Virus record (IMG/VR): IMGVR_UViG_3300045107_000106
Span: 43,080 to 107,079 of that record
DNA length: 64,000 nt
Direction: 5' to 3' (one strand)
From: a virus
Below are positions 30,597-38,532 of this stretch, piece by piece (positions within the stretch are counted from its first letter, which is position 1; each line of letters begins with the position of its first letter). The translations under genes were made by a program, and so were the position numbers. The notes under the pieces were generated by a model, which saw nothing but the letters and a program-made list of their open reading frames with translations, was not told the origin of the DNA and searched no databases.

Positions 30597-31719
30597 CGTA
30601 CCAACCTTCGTCAAGAGGGCGGCAGAGAGAATGGGATACAACCGGGACTCCTTCGTCGAGAAGGACATGCCCACGGTATTGAGTAACATCCACATCCTAC
30701 CGTTTTTCGGCGACATGCGATCCACCGCACTGATGGCATCTCTGGTCGCCACCCGGTTGCAGGAAGACCTGAAGGGGAAGTATCTGGTGGTCTGTAGTTG
30801 GCCGGGAGCGAGGAAGTTGTTCCCGTATGTTAATGAATTCTGGAGCCACAAGGACAACGGGATCATAAATTCTCTTGCAATGGGGGCGAACAACTTCTAT
30901 AATGGCTCTGACGCACAAGTCGAAGTGAAACGTGCCTTGTACGACCATTTCGAAAATGTCCTCTCCTACGACGGCATTAAGAAATACTACGACAATGGCT
31001 TCGCCACCGACTACTGGCGGCAGGGCAAGACAGTAAAACGCTGTCTGCCCGGAGTACCCTCAGTGACGACGCTGACTGCCGACTTCAAGAACGAGATGAC
31101 CCGGAAGGCGGGTGATAAGGTATTGGTCTACCCTACCACCCGCATGCGATCCTGGCAGAAGGGCAAGGTCGAGTACCTGCCCGTGCCCCAGGACGTGTGG
31201 GTCCACATCTGCGAGCGGCTGCTGGCCGAGTCCATCACACCCGTCGTTTACCAAAACAACCAGACCCACGACCTGTCCAAAGTCTTTGCGGACAGGTGCA
31301 TCTACGTCGTGCCGAAAGACTGGACACACGCCATGAGTGCGATGCGGGCCTGCGGCATGGCACTGGATGTCCACTCGGGCATCTCCCGGCTGGCTCTGCT
31401 GGCCCGGTGCCCCTTCGTGGCGGTAGACGAGAGGATGCGGTTCTCTGCCCACAAGGAATACGAGTTCGACGACCTAGCCGGGGAGTGCATGTACCGAAAG
31501 TACATCTTCTCGGCTTCGACCGTTTTCCTGGGCGGAAGCAAGGCCGACTGGAATAACACCGTCGTGGACGGCGTTATTAACGAACTCAAGGGGCTGCGAA
31601 AAACGGCCTCCGTTGCGGCACTCCCCGATGCCACAGAGTCTTACAGCGACGTGTCTTACGACAAAGTGCGTGAACTCAAGCACAAACGGTTAGGAATCCG
31701 TTTTATTAGGAAGTATTAA
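30586..31719 (+). CDS. GT-B-like glycosyltransferase candidate
   Basis: A 377-residue protein overlapping the preceding glycosyltransferase-like gene. It has an N-terminal Rossmann-like part (ILPFFGDMRSTALMASLVAT) and a second half with GDKVLVYPTTRMRSW, VWVHICERLLAESITPVVYQ and MRACGMALDVHSGISRLALL. The last motif is typical of the sugar-nucleotide site in GT9-like folds. It probably acts with its neighbour on one glycan. The family call is by pattern only, and a processive partner or inactive homologue is possible. Confidence 0.55.
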   Translation: MESNVPTFVKRAAERMGYNRDSFVEKDMPTVLSNIHILPFFGDMRSTALMASLVATRLQEDLKGKYLVVCSWPGARKLFPYVNEFWSHKDNGIINSLAMGANNFYNGSDAQVEVKRALYDHFENVLSYDGIKKYYDNGFATDYWRQGKTVKRCLPGVPSVTTLTADFKNEMTRKAGDKVLVYPTTRMRSWQKGKVEYLPVPQDVWVHICERLLAESITPVVYQNNQTHDLSKVFADRCIYVVPKDWTHAMSAMRACGMALDVHSGISRLALLARCPFVAVDERMRFSAHKEYEFDDLAGECMYRKYIFSASTVFLGGSKADWNNTVVDGVINELKGLRKTASVAALPDATESYSDVSYDKVRELKHKRLGIRFIRKY

Positions 31720-31730
31720 GGAGAATCGAC

Positions 31731-32105
31731 ATGGCTAACGTAACTAATGTGCGGGTCGAGTTGAAGCCGGGCCGTGGTAACGACTACCACGACCGTGACC
31801 GGGCCTTCAAGATCATGCTGGCCCTCTTCAAGAGGAAGGTCGCCGACGCCGGGGTCTTGTCTCAGTACAAGGATCACGAGGCTTATGTGTCCCCGTCCCG
31901 CAAGGCACGCCTGAAGATGCGTGCCACGGTCCAGGCGAGGAAGCTCGATGAGATCGAGGGCAAGCTGCGTCGGGGTGAGCCGATTGAGAAAGACAAGAAT
32001 TTGGTGAAGAAAGTCCAGACCCGAATGAAGAAGAAGAAACAACGTAAAGACAAGCAGCGTGACGGTGGTTACAACTTCAACTACCGGGAGTACGCTGATA
32101 GTTAA
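31731..32105 (+). CDS. rpsU: Ribosomal protein bS21 homologue
   Basis: A 124-residue protein whose residues about 5-70 follow the bS21 pattern. VRVELKPGRGNDY corresponds to the first strand, then FKIMLALFKRKVADAGVLSQ, HEAYVSPSRKARLKM and ATVQARK match the 'F..aLr.FkR....aGvl..lr.r..YekPs..rkrk...a..r..k' layout. A second basic segment (KKVQTRMKKKKQRKDKQR) extends it beyond the usual 60-70 residues. bS21 sits near the anti-Shine-Dalgarno end of 16S rRNA and influences initiation. A phage copy could replace the host protein and favour phage messages. The ribosome binding site is AAGGAGA. It lies upstream of deformylase in the same run. Confidence 0.8.
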   Translation: MANVTNVRVELKPGRGNDYHDRDRAFKIMLALFKRKVADAGVLSQYKDHEAYVSPSRKARLKMRATVQARKLDEIEGKLRRGEPIEKDKNLVKKVQTRMKKKKQRKDKQRDGGYNFNYREYADS

Positions 32106-32113
32106 GGGGACAA

Positions 32114-32404
32114 ATGTCGAAGAACAAACAGGTAATGTCCATCGCCATCGAGCCGGACCTGCATAACGAACTCAAGTCTTATGCACGCAAGAAGGGCTTG
32201 TCAGTTTCGGCCTACATTGGCACGTTGGTAAGCAAGGCCGTGAAGCTGCCGATTGACGATGACCCGGTAATTGTTGGGAAACCGGCCGACGAGGACGTTG
32301 TTCCTGTTATGCTGAAGATTCCTGCGAACCTCAAGGGTGACAAGGTGAACCTCGAAGCGTGGCTCGCCGCCCAGGTCGCAGGGATCGTCAACAAGCTGGG
32401 ATAA
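32114..32404 (+). CDS. Ribbon-helix-helix DNA-binding protein
   Basis: A 96-residue protein. Residues 1-45 (MSIAIEPDLHNELKSYARKK, then GLSVSAYIGTLVSKAV) fit the Arc/MetJ-type strand-helix-helix. The remaining part is a short domain with the pattern VVPVMLKIPANLKGDKVNLE. It is a likely dimeric repressor or regulator. It sits between bS21 and deformylase with short gaps, so it may control that cluster. Confidence 0.7.
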   Translation: MSKNKQVMSIAIEPDLHNELKSYARKKGLSVSAYIGTLVSKAVKLPIDDDPVIVGKPADEDVVPVMLKIPANLKGDKVNLEAWLAAQVAGIVNKLG

Positions 32405-32435
32405 GCTTGACTTCCAAAACGGGGATGGGTAACAT

Positions 32436-32912
32436 ATGAAACTGGTTGCACCGGAAGACATCCCTCTGGGGGAGATCGTACCGCTCGACAACAAGGCCAA
32501 AATCTACAACATCTTCACCAATATGATTAAGATGTGTGAAGAGAAAGAAGGGATTGGCCTATCGGCGGTACAGGTCGGCCTGCCATACAAGATGTTTGTC
32601 GTCAAAGACGGCGACAAATACAGGTGTTTCCTGAACTGCGATTACGAACCGACTACCGAAGCTAAACGAACGTTGTCCCTCGAAGGGTGCCTGTCTCTGC
32701 GGTCGCTAGACGGTCGCTTGCGATTCTTCGAGGTTGAGCGGTGGGACCAGATCAAGGTATCTGGAACCGAATTTTGTTTATCATCTATTGATTTTATATT
32801 TGGTTTTATTGAGTGCGTCAGTTCCCCCTTGTGCGTTGTGTTTCAACATGAGATTGACCACGACAAGGGGGTTCTGATCTCTCAGATAGGCAAGGAAGTA
32901 TCGCTCTTTTGA
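32436..32912 (+). CDS. def: Peptide deformylase
   Basis: A 158-residue protein with the three deformylase motifs in order: GIGLSAVQVG (about 40), EGCLS (about 84) and QHEIDHDKG (about 138). The latter two carry the metal-binding Cys and His residues and the catalytic Glu. The enzyme removes the formyl group from new proteins at the ribosome exit. The stretch between the second and third motifs (about 105-135, FCLSSIDFIFGFIECVSS) is unusual for the family and is encoded by the most AT-rich DNA in the neighbourhood, which suggests a locally acquired segment. It belongs to the translation-related cluster with bS21. Confidence 0.93.
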   Translation: MKLVAPEDIPLGEIVPLDNKAKIYNIFTNMIKMCEEKEGIGLSAVQVGLPYKMFVVKDGDKYRCFLNCDYEPTTEAKRTLSLEGCLSLRSLDGRLRFFEVERWDQIKVSGTEFCLSSIDFIFGFIECVSSPLCVVFQHEIDHDKGVLISQIGKEVSLF

Positions 32913-32938
32913 AAAACTAAGGACAAGGATGTGCCGAA

Positions 32939-33385
32939 ATGAGTGAACAAGTCGAAACGTGGGGTCGGTGGAACATTTACAGAGATACCACCGTAGAGCA
33001 ACACATCCGAGAGCGTGCATACTTCATGTGGCTGGAGGCCGGGTGCCCCGACGGTCGGGACAACGAGTTTTGGTTGTCCGCCGAACGGGAACTTCTCCAG
33101 TCGCCTAAAACCAACTGGCGTGGCCCTTCTTACATTATGGAGGAGGGCGTCATCCACTGCCCATATGTTCCCGAGGAGTTCAATTCTCCTGTAGTGGATG
33201 GCATCGATTTCACTTCTACTGAAGAAGTGACCATCGAGTTGACGAAGCGTTACGAACCTACCCAGAACACGTTAAGCTACGAACCTACCGGGCGGACTCG
33301 TGAAGACCCGGTAGCCTCCCGAGCCAGTGCCCTCATCCGGTTCGGTCGTAAGCTTCTGGACAAGGTGAAGGGTAAAAGTGAGTGA
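32939..33385 (+). CDS. DUF2934-containing protein
   Basis: A 148-residue protein. Residues about 20-55 (HIRERAYFMWLEAGCPDGRD, NEFWLSAERELL) match the short DUF2934 helical motif, common in alphaproteobacteria and some phages and of unknown function. The rest is low in recognisable features and ends in a basic helix (ASALIRFGRKLLDKVKGK). AAGGATG stands in front of the ATG. Confidence 0.7.
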   Translation: MSEQVETWGRWNIYRDTTVEQHIRERAYFMWLEAGCPDGRDNEFWLSAERELLQSPKTNWRGPSYIMEEGVIHCPYVPEEFNSPVVDGIDFTSTEEVTIELTKRYEPTQNTLSYEPTGRTREDPVASRASALIRFGRKLLDKVKGKSE

Positions 33386-33398
33386 TCTCTTTCAACGA

Positions 33399-33435
33399 GT
33401 CCTTGCCGCCAACCGGGGCAAGGACTTCTTCTTGG
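33399..33435 (+). terminator. Hairpin terminator
   Basis: A 9-bp stem (GTCCTTGCC/GGCAAGGAC), 9-base loop, followed by TTCTTCTT. Confidence 0.65.
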
Positions 33436-33480
33436 TCCGGGTAATCCGTGACATGTACACAAAGGAAGGTCGAGCAAAGT

Positions 33481-33759
33481 ATGGCGTTGACACTGAAACA
33501 AGTGGCCGATGTATGTCTGCTCCACCAGGGGCACAAGGAGTGCCGCTACCTGGAGGGGGACGACACGGACCCCCAGAAGTTCTACTGCAAGAAGAAGTCA
33601 CCGGACCGAAAGCACATTGACGACTTGGTGCAGGAGTACCTGGACGAGTGCCGGACGAACGGCGAAGACCCCAGGGACGGCGGGGTGGCCCTCGCCGACG
33701 GTTGTGCGGGATACATTAACCTGAAGAACGTGCCGCAAGGCTACGACGTGGAGGACTGA
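33481..33759 (+). CDS. Small hypothetical protein, possibly metal-binding
   Basis: A 92-residue protein with four or five cysteines (VCLLHQGHKECRYLEG, FYCKKK, DECRTNGED, DGCAGY) that could form a zinc or iron-sulfur site. AAGGAAGG stands about 11 bases upstream. Its stop overlaps the next ATG (TGATG). Family unknown. Confidence 0.6.
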   Translation: MALTLKQVADVCLLHQGHKECRYLEGDDTDPQKFYCKKKSPDRKHIDDLVQEYLDECRTNGEDPRDGGVALADGCAGYINLKNVPQGYDVED

Positions 33760-34013
33760 TGACGGCAGGAATCGAAGTAATCAAAGCGAAGAACCCGAGC
33801 CTCGGCCAGTGGCTCGAACAGTGGAAGAAGCGGTACGAGAAGAAGTACAACTTCGCCGACTCGAACGATCAGGCCACGTTCTACGAGGGCATGACGGAGA
33901 TGGCGAAGCATCTGGCCCACTCCTCCAACGGGGCGGGCGTCTCGCTTGTGCTGAACCCGGAGGGCGTGACGACGGTCTACATCAACGCCGCACCGAAGTT
34001 GGTGACGCCATGA
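33759..34013 (+). CDS. Small hypothetical protein
   Basis: An 84-residue protein with a helical first half (LGQWLEQWKKRYEKKYNFAD) and a strand-like second half (GVSLVLNPEGVTTVYINAAP). It is coupled to both neighbours by overlapping start and stop codons. Family unknown. Confidence 0.6.
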   Translation: MTAGIEVIKAKNPSLGQWLEQWKKRYEKKYNFADSNDQATFYEGMTEMAKHLAHSSNGAGVSLVLNPEGVTTVYINAAPKLVTP

Positions 34014-34216
34014 CTAAAGAAGAGTTCTATGAATCGGTGATGAAGATCGTCACGGCCGGTGCCGTCCCTGTCGTCATGTGCCAGTGCGGGTATGGGTCTT
34101 GGCAATATGAAGGCCACACTAAGTACCTACACCAAAACTACGAAGGGCAGTGCAAGAAATGCGGCGAAACAGGTAAGAAGCATTTGTTCGGGGACTTCAA
34201 CGCCCCGGAGTTGTGA
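34010..34216 (+). CDS. Small zinc-ribbon-like protein
   Basis: A 68-residue protein with CQCG and CKKCG separated by about 20 residues, a zinc-ribbon spacing. The start overlaps the preceding stop (ATGA). It is the last gene before a bidirectional terminator. Confidence 0.6.
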   Translation: MTKEEFYESVMKIVTAGAVPVVMCQCGYGSWQYEGHTKYLHQNYEGQCKKCGETGKKHLFGDFNAPEL

Positions 34217-34220
34217 AATG

Positions 34221-34248
34221 AAAAAGCCCGGCGGAAGCCGGGCTTTTT
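34221..34248. terminator. Bidirectional terminator between convergent genes
   Basis: A 12-bp symmetrical stem (AAAAAGCCCGGC/GCCGGGCTTTTT) with loop GGAA provides a T-run in both directions. Confidence 0.9.
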
Positions 34249-34250
34249 GT

Positions 34251-34763
34251 TTACTGATAGTTGACTTGGTGCTTCTTCACCAGGGCAAGGACTTTCTCCT
34301 CAACATCAGTGTACATCGCCGCACGGAACACATTGTCCTGTAGCTCCTCGTCGGCCTTCAAGGCGACCTGCTGGGCGAGCAGGTTAGCTGCCTTGTCTGA
34401 TTCCTTAGCTTGCTTCCGATAGCCCATCGCCACGAAGCCAGCCACGACGGCGATCACGCCACCGATCAGCAGTCCGCCGTTCCCCGAGAGAATCTGGATG
34501 CCGCTGTTTTGGTTTGTACTCTGCAAGTTCGCCATGCCAGCCTGGACGTGATCCAGCTTGCTGTTTTGGATTTCGGCGTTCTGCTTCAAATTGAACAGGT
34601 CATTCTTGAACCCATTCTGAATAGTTTCCAGTTGGTCGATCCGCCCGTTTTGGTTGTTAAGCTTCTGATCCAACTTCGGCTCGAACCGGGGCGACAAGTT
34701 GCCGCAGCCGGAAAGACCGACCATCACGAATAGGGCAAGAAATAGCGTAAGTAGCTTTTTCAT
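34251..34763 (-). CDS. Lipoprotein with second membrane helix (unimolecular spanin candidate)
   Basis: A 170-residue protein. The signal peptide MKKLLTLFLALFVMVGLSGC has a lipobox with the cysteine at 20. A Gln/Asn-rich heptad region at about 28-80 (LDQKLNNQNGRIDQLETIQN and onward) forms a coiled coil. A transmembrane helix lies at 96-114 (GGLLIGGVIAVVAGFVAMGY), and a 55-residue charged tail follows. Outer-membrane lipid anchor, periplasmic coiled coil and inner-membrane helix is the topology of u-spanins, which fuse the two membranes at the end of lysis. The C-terminal tail is longer than usual for that class. It has a late-like promoter (ATAAATACC) and AGGAGG, consistent with late expression. 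No endolysin lies nearby. Confidence 0.65.
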   Translation of the reverse strand: MKKLLTLFLALFVMVGLSGCGNLSPRFEPKLDQKLNNQNGRIDQLETIQNGFKNDLFNLKQNAEIQNSKLDHVQAGMANLQSTNQNSGIQILSGNGGLLIGGVIAVVAGFVAMGYRKQAKESDKAANLLAQQVALKADEELQDNVFRAAMYTDVEEKVLALVKKHQVNYQ

Positions 34764-34779
34764 ATCCTACCTCCTCGTA

Positions 34780-34788
34780 GGTATTTAT
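34780..34788 (-). promoter_or_regulatory. T4-late-like promoter element (ATAAATACC)
   Basis: Close match to the T4 late consensus, 16 bases before the ATG at 34763 with AGGAGG in between. Confidence 0.6.
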
Positions 34789-34870
34789 GCACCGAAAAGG
34801 AATATCCACTTGCCTCCCGCCCGGATGGTGCTACAATGGCGTTTGGCTGCGCCTGTCAAGGAGGACTGGC

Positions 34871-35305
34871 ATGGACGACGAGACGGTGGACTTCACTAAG
34901 TTCGACGAACCCAACCTGGAACTGAAAATCTACATCAAGGCTCTGGAGCGGCAAACTCTGGAGGCCATTGAGAGGTTTTTCAAGGGCCGGACGTGGTTCT
35001 GCGGCGGTCCCATCCCGAAGAACTACCTTTACTCCAAGCAGAGCGTGGACTTGGTGTTGAGTACCGAGTTCCTTAACGGCATTGATGAAGTCCGGGCACT
35101 CCTGCCCCAAGAGGAGCCGCCCAAAGGTTTCGACCCCAAACGGATCGATTGGGACACGCACCGCCTGTTACAGCTTCTTCACGAAGTCAAGCGGTTCGGG
35201 ATTCCGAAAGAGTTCCAGGCGGGTATGATCCTGCTCTACATGCGGTTCTGCATGGGGATTTCAATGCCGGAAAAGAAGAGGAACCTTGCTCATATAACCT
35301 CGTGA
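34871..35305 (+). CDS. Hypothetical helical protein
   Basis: A 144-residue, mostly helical protein (LELKIYIKALERQTLEAIER, DTHRLLQLLHEVKRFGIPKE). The ATG is set by AAGGAGG. Its TGA overlaps a GTG start (GTGA) of the next gene. Family unknown. Confidence 0.65.
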   Translation: MDDETVDFTKFDEPNLELKIYIKALERQTLEAIERFFKGRTWFCGGPIPKNYLYSKQSVDLVLSTEFLNGIDEVRALLPQEEPPKGFDPKRIDWDTHRLLQLLHEVKRFGIPKEFQAGMILLYMRFCMGISMPEKKRNLAHITS

Positions 35306-35610
35306 ACCGTGACCTGATATTCGTGTCGGGGTCGTTCTTTGAGACGGAGATTCCAAAGGACAAGACCTTCCTCCTGAAGTATTACACCACGCCGGTGCAA
35401 CTGGCTTGGCTACGGTACTTTTTCGCCTTCGGGGATACGAAGTGCTTCAGCGACCACACGGGCCACCCGATGACCGACAGGTACGACCGCAGGATGCGGC
35501 GACGGTACAAGCGTCTGGTGGAGTTGGAGAAAGACGCCCGCCTCAAGATGGACTTCGACAAGTTGTGGGAAGTCACGTCCGGCGGCGTCATGATAGACAA
35601 AATCATCTGA
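35302..35610 (+). CDS. Hypothetical basic protein, GTG start
   Basis: A 102-residue protein starting at GTG inside the previous stop. It has an aromatic N-terminal half (LIFVSGSFFETEIPKDKTFL, YFFAFGDTKCFSDHTG) and an Arg-rich middle (DRRMRRRYKRLVELE). The alternative start far upstream would overlap the preceding gene by 157 bases and is not supported. Family unknown. Confidence 0.55.
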   Translation: MNRDLIFVSGSFFETEIPKDKTFLLKYYTTPVQLAWLRYFFAFGDTKCFSDHTGHPMTDRYDRRMRRRYKRLVELEKDARLKMDFDKLWEVTSGGVMIDKII

Positions 35611-35626
35611 CCAGGGAGGGTCAGTC

Positions 35627-35878
35627 ATGGATAAGCGTACCCAGGCCGAAAGGCTCATCAAGAAGTTCAACGCCTACAAGGGCATGACCAGCGAAGTCCT
35701 GATGAAGTGCAAGCTCCTGAAGGCGAAAGTCCAGGCCGCACGCCGAGCGGGCGTCACATCCGACCCGGCCCTGGAAGAGTTAGTTAACAATTCCCTGGCC
35801 CAATATCAATCCGACTTGTCTAAATACAAGAAGAAGATGCGCCGCATCTACAGACAAGTTGAGGAATTATGCCACTAA
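35627..35878 (+). CDS. Small coiled-coil protein
   Basis: An 83-residue, Lys-rich helical protein (QAERLIKKFNAYKGMTSEVL, LAQYQSDLSKYKKKMRRIYR). It overlaps the next gene by 10 bases. Family unknown. Confidence 0.6.
   Translation: MDKRTQAERLIKKFNAYKGMTSEVLMKCKLLKAKVQAARRAGVTSDPALEELVNNSLAQYQSDLSKYKKKMRRIYRQVEELCH
35820..35828 (+). promoter_or_regulatory. Late-like element (CTAAATACA)
   Basis: Inside the 35627 gene, 40 bases before the ATG at 35869; fits nTAnATAC but with A at the last position. Confidence 0.3.
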
Positions 35879-36414
35879 TCAGCTTTGACCAATACCGTGA
35901 GAGCAGCCCCGCCACCCGCAACAAGTGGGCAGCGGCCCTCGGCCTCCAGCCGCCGTACTCAGCAGACGTGTACGGTCACAGCACGCCCATCAAGTTCGTC
36001 GCTGACAAGCTGAAGGAAAAGATCAACGCCAAGCCCAAGAAGGGCAAGCACAAGGATCAGCCGCAGGTGGACGAGTCTCACGACGCCAAGCCCGACTACT
36101 CCTTCGACCGTTTCATCAGTAAAGCCACCCAGATGCGGGGCGAGATGGACGACGAGGAGAAGAAGGCTAAGGAAGACGAAGACAAGCTCGACGCCGACAT
36201 CAAGAAGGCGAAGTCCAAGCCGCAGGATGACGACAAGAAGTCACCCCGTAAGTTCCCGCCGGAAAAGGCACTCGGCCGGGGCAACCCGCACGAGAAGCCG
36301 AAGGGCGACGACGAGAAGGACAAGGACTTCGACGACGACGTTAAGGAATGGGAGCAGGCTTGGGCGGACATGGAGTCCGACATCGAGGCCAGAACGTCGA
36401 ACAAGGGTTGGTAA
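35869..36414 (+). CDS. Highly charged protein, possible virion or core component
   Basis: A 181-residue protein. The N-terminus MPLISFDQYRESSPATRNKW is faintly like the capsid-targeting-type starts elsewhere in the window. The middle and C-terminus are dominated by Lys/Asp/Glu (EEKKAKEDEDKLDADIKKAK, GDDEKDKDFDDDVKEWEQAW). Such composition fits scaffold or core proteins or disordered linkers. It is on the plus strand shortly before a likely virion protein at 37437. Function unknown. Confidence 0.6.
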   Translation: MPLISFDQYRESSPATRNKWAAALGLQPPYSADVYGHSTPIKFVADKLKEKINAKPKKGKHKDQPQVDESHDAKPDYSFDRFISKATQMRGEMDDEEKKAKEDEDKLDADIKKAKSKPQDDDKKSPRKFPPEKALGRGNPHEKPKGDDEKDKDFDDDVKEWEQAWADMESDIEARTSNKGW

Positions 36415-36445
36415 CTCGACACTGTAATTGGTAAGGAGGCCAATT

Positions 36446-36901
36446 ATGCTGACGACAGGGATGTTCACCCCGACGCTCGCAATCGACGAGAAACAGGTCG
36501 CTAAGGACGTTAAGGAAATCAAGACGAGGACGAAGGTCATGCTCGGCAAGGGCAAGACCATTGTCTTCGCCGTGGCGTCCGCCCTCGACACCACCGACAA
36601 CAAGATCATCCACGTCCCCTGCAAGAACGGCATCCACATCTGCAACGCCGTCTACGACGTGACCAAAGACAGTTTCATCGTGGAAGGCGTCGAAGTCTTC
36701 ACCGTGGGCGACATCCCCGCCCACTACTACGTCGAGATGGACGGCGTTCAGGGTTTCCGCATCCACCTGCCCCTTCCCGAGAAGGTCATCAAGCGGTATC
36801 TTACAGAATCCGAGAAGAAGAAGTTTGAGGACTGGAAGGCTAAGTTTCCGGCGGAAAAGTACAACATCAAACTGTTAGAGATGGTGACTACGAATGGCTG
36901 A
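36446..36901 (+). CDS. Hypothetical protein
   Basis: A 151-residue protein behind AAGGAGG. It appears alpha/beta (KTIVFAVASALDTTDNKIIH, SFIVEGVEVFTVGDIPAHYY) with a Lys-rich helical C-terminus. Its end overlaps the deaminase start by 8 bases. Family unknown. Confidence 0.65.
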   Translation: MLTTGMFTPTLAIDEKQVAKDVKEIKTRTKVMLGKGKTIVFAVASALDTTDNKIIHVPCKNGIHICNAVYDVTKDSFIVEGVEVFTVGDIPAHYYVEMDGVQGFRIHLPLPEKVIKRYLTESEKKKFEDWKAKFPAEKYNIKLLEMVTTNG

Positions 36902-37433
36902 AAAGAAGAGAGTCCCGCCCCGGATCGTACCGGACCGGGATAGCAAATACATGGCGATGGCCCTGATCGTGGCCGGGCTGTCCAAAGACCCGTCCACCCA
37001 GATCGGCTCCCTCATCATTGATGAAGACAACTCGCCGCTTGGGTGGGGCTACAACGGCCCTCCGGCCCAGATCGACGACAACGCTATCAATTGGGACCGG
37101 CCCGACAAGTACGATTTCATTATCCACGCCGAAGAGAACGCCATCGACCACTCGAATGCGTGGCTCGGCAACGCCACGATCTACGTCACCGGCCTGCCGT
37201 GCAAGAAGTGCATGCTCCGCATCGTCAGTAAAGGAATCAAGCGGGTCTGCTACCTGGAACGGGAGTACGACAAGAACAGCATGCAGGTCGTCTCGGCCGA
37301 CGTGGCACGGGTCCACGAGATCGCCAAGCTGGGCGGGGTGAAGCTGGATGCGTTCAAGGGCAACCTCAACTGGCTGCCCGACTGGACAATCGTCTTGCGG
37401 AATCTCGGAATCCTGGGCGGCAAAGATAAATAA
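36894..37433 (+). CDS. Deoxycytidylate (dCMP) deaminase family protein
   Basis: A 179-residue zinc deaminase. The catalytic site is HAEENAI (about 83-89) with PCKKC (about 102-106) supplying the two cysteine ligands. The N-terminus (KYMAMALIVAGLSKDPSTQI) matches the 'DP.T.vGavi' start of dCMP/ComE deaminases. The enzyme converts dCMP to dUMP for dTTP synthesis. With dUTPase, CTP synthase and ribonucleotide reductase in this window it forms a pyrimidine supply set. The stop region contains a late-like element for the next gene. Confidence 0.9.
   Translation: MAEKKRVPPRIVPDRDSKYMAMALIVAGLSKDPSTQIGSLIIDEDNSPLGWGYNGPPAQIDDNAINWDRPDKYDFIIHAEENAIDHSNAWLGNATIYVTGLPCKKCMLRIVSKGIKRVCYLEREYDKNSMQVVSADVARVHEIAKLGGVKLDAFKGNLNWLPDWTIVLRNLGILGGKDK
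37425..37433 (+). promoter_or_regulatory. Late-like element before the virion protein (GATAAATAA)
   Basis: Contains the ATAAATA core and ends three bases before the ATG at 37437, similar to the spacing of the minus-strand late-like elements. Confidence 0.35.
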
Positions 37434-37436
37434 GGC

Positions 37437-38522
37437 ATGCCGATCAACTACCAGATTAAGAACACGACTTCCGGGTGCCAGCCGGAGCAATGCCCAGACG
37501 AGTTCGGTTGTCCGCCGGGGGTCTGCCCCGACTTCACGATTCGTCGCCACGATACCCGCCCGCCGTTCAAGGTTCTCGTCGAGGACTGCGACGGGGCACT
37601 GAACGTCCAGGGACTCATCGTCGAAGTGAACATGTGGGCCAACGCCAAGTTGCGTAAGGCCATCACCACCGAGGACACCTACTTCCAACTCGCCGACAAC
37701 ATCGGGTTCAACCAAGTCATGATCGGCGACATCATCCAGATGGACCGGGTACGGCAGCCCGAGTACATGCTGGTCACGGGGTTCGACGAGGAGAACAAGT
37801 TCATCCAGGTCGAACGGGGCTATCGTGGCACCACCCCGAGCAACTGGAAGAAGGGCAACAAGATGCGAATCTTCCGCATCATGAACGCCCCGGCCGAAAC
37901 CGAACTGGTGTTCGACGACATTACAGAACCGGACGGCACGACCCAGAAGGACGTGTTGCAGGAAGCCTACTTGGTATACAACTGGAAGGCCGAGGACACC
38001 TGCCTGCCGGGCTGCTACTGGTTGGAGTTCAAGGTTCTGAAGATGCAGGACTTGGTGCTGTGGCTGCCCGGCGGTCTGTGGGCTGGTCCGGTCCACCAGG
38101 AGGCCGACGGTTTCTTCTACACCGGCACGGACCAGACCGAGAGTTCTGTAAGACTCTCCTACGACTCGGTACATGACAAATACGTCCTGCCGAGTTCCGC
38201 CTGGACCGGCGAATTCAACTATTTCTCTGGATATTACTACACGGGCCTTGTCATCAACGACGGCTCTGTGCTATTAAATCGTAACGACATCCCCGTCAGC
38301 GACGATACAACGATTTCCTCTGTATCCACCGTTGAGGAAGATGTTACAATGATGGCCCTGGCGACTTCCGTAACGCCGAGCTTCACCGAGTACCCCGACC
38401 CGACTCTGTGGAACTACTACTTCGGCTGCGTGTTGGGCGAGGGGGTCGAATGGGAGCGACGGTTCCCGGTCAACCACGAAGGGTTCTTGATTAAGATCAC
38501 GAACTCATACACACCGGAATAA
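37437..38522 (+). CDS. Probable virion structural protein
   Basis: A 361-residue, beta-rich protein with a cysteine-containing start (GCQPEQCPDEFGCPPGVCPD). A domain with the pattern FTIRRHDTRPPFKVLVEDCD, GDIIQMDRVRQPEYMLVTGF and FIQVERGYRGTTPSNWKKGN follows. These resemble beta-sandwich modules in large-phage baseplate or tail-associated proteins. The C-terminal part is also strand-rich and ends GFLIKITNSYTPE. The call rests on composition and style, not on a named family. It directly follows a late-like element with almost no leader. It is the only gene here that looks structural on its own sequence. Confidence 0.5.
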   Translation: MPINYQIKNTTSGCQPEQCPDEFGCPPGVCPDFTIRRHDTRPPFKVLVEDCDGALNVQGLIVEVNMWANAKLRKAITTEDTYFQLADNIGFNQVMIGDIIQMDRVRQPEYMLVTGFDEENKFIQVERGYRGTTPSNWKKGNKMRIFRIMNAPAETELVFDDITEPDGTTQKDVLQEAYLVYNWKAEDTCLPGCYWLEFKVLKMQDLVLWLPGGLWAGPVHQEADGFFYTGTDQTESSVRLSYDSVHDKYVLPSSAWTGEFNYFSGYYYTGLVINDGSVLLNRNDIPVSDDTTISSVSTVEEDVTMMALATSVTPSFTEYPDPTLWNYYFGCVLGEGVEWERRFPVNHEGFLIKITNSYTPE

Positions 38523-38532
38523 GGGGAATTGA

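Noticed and set aside
33378-33620. GTG-initiated 80-residue ORF
   Set aside because: It runs through a clear terminator hairpin and overlaps the better supported gene at 33481; its second half is low-complexity Gly/Pro.
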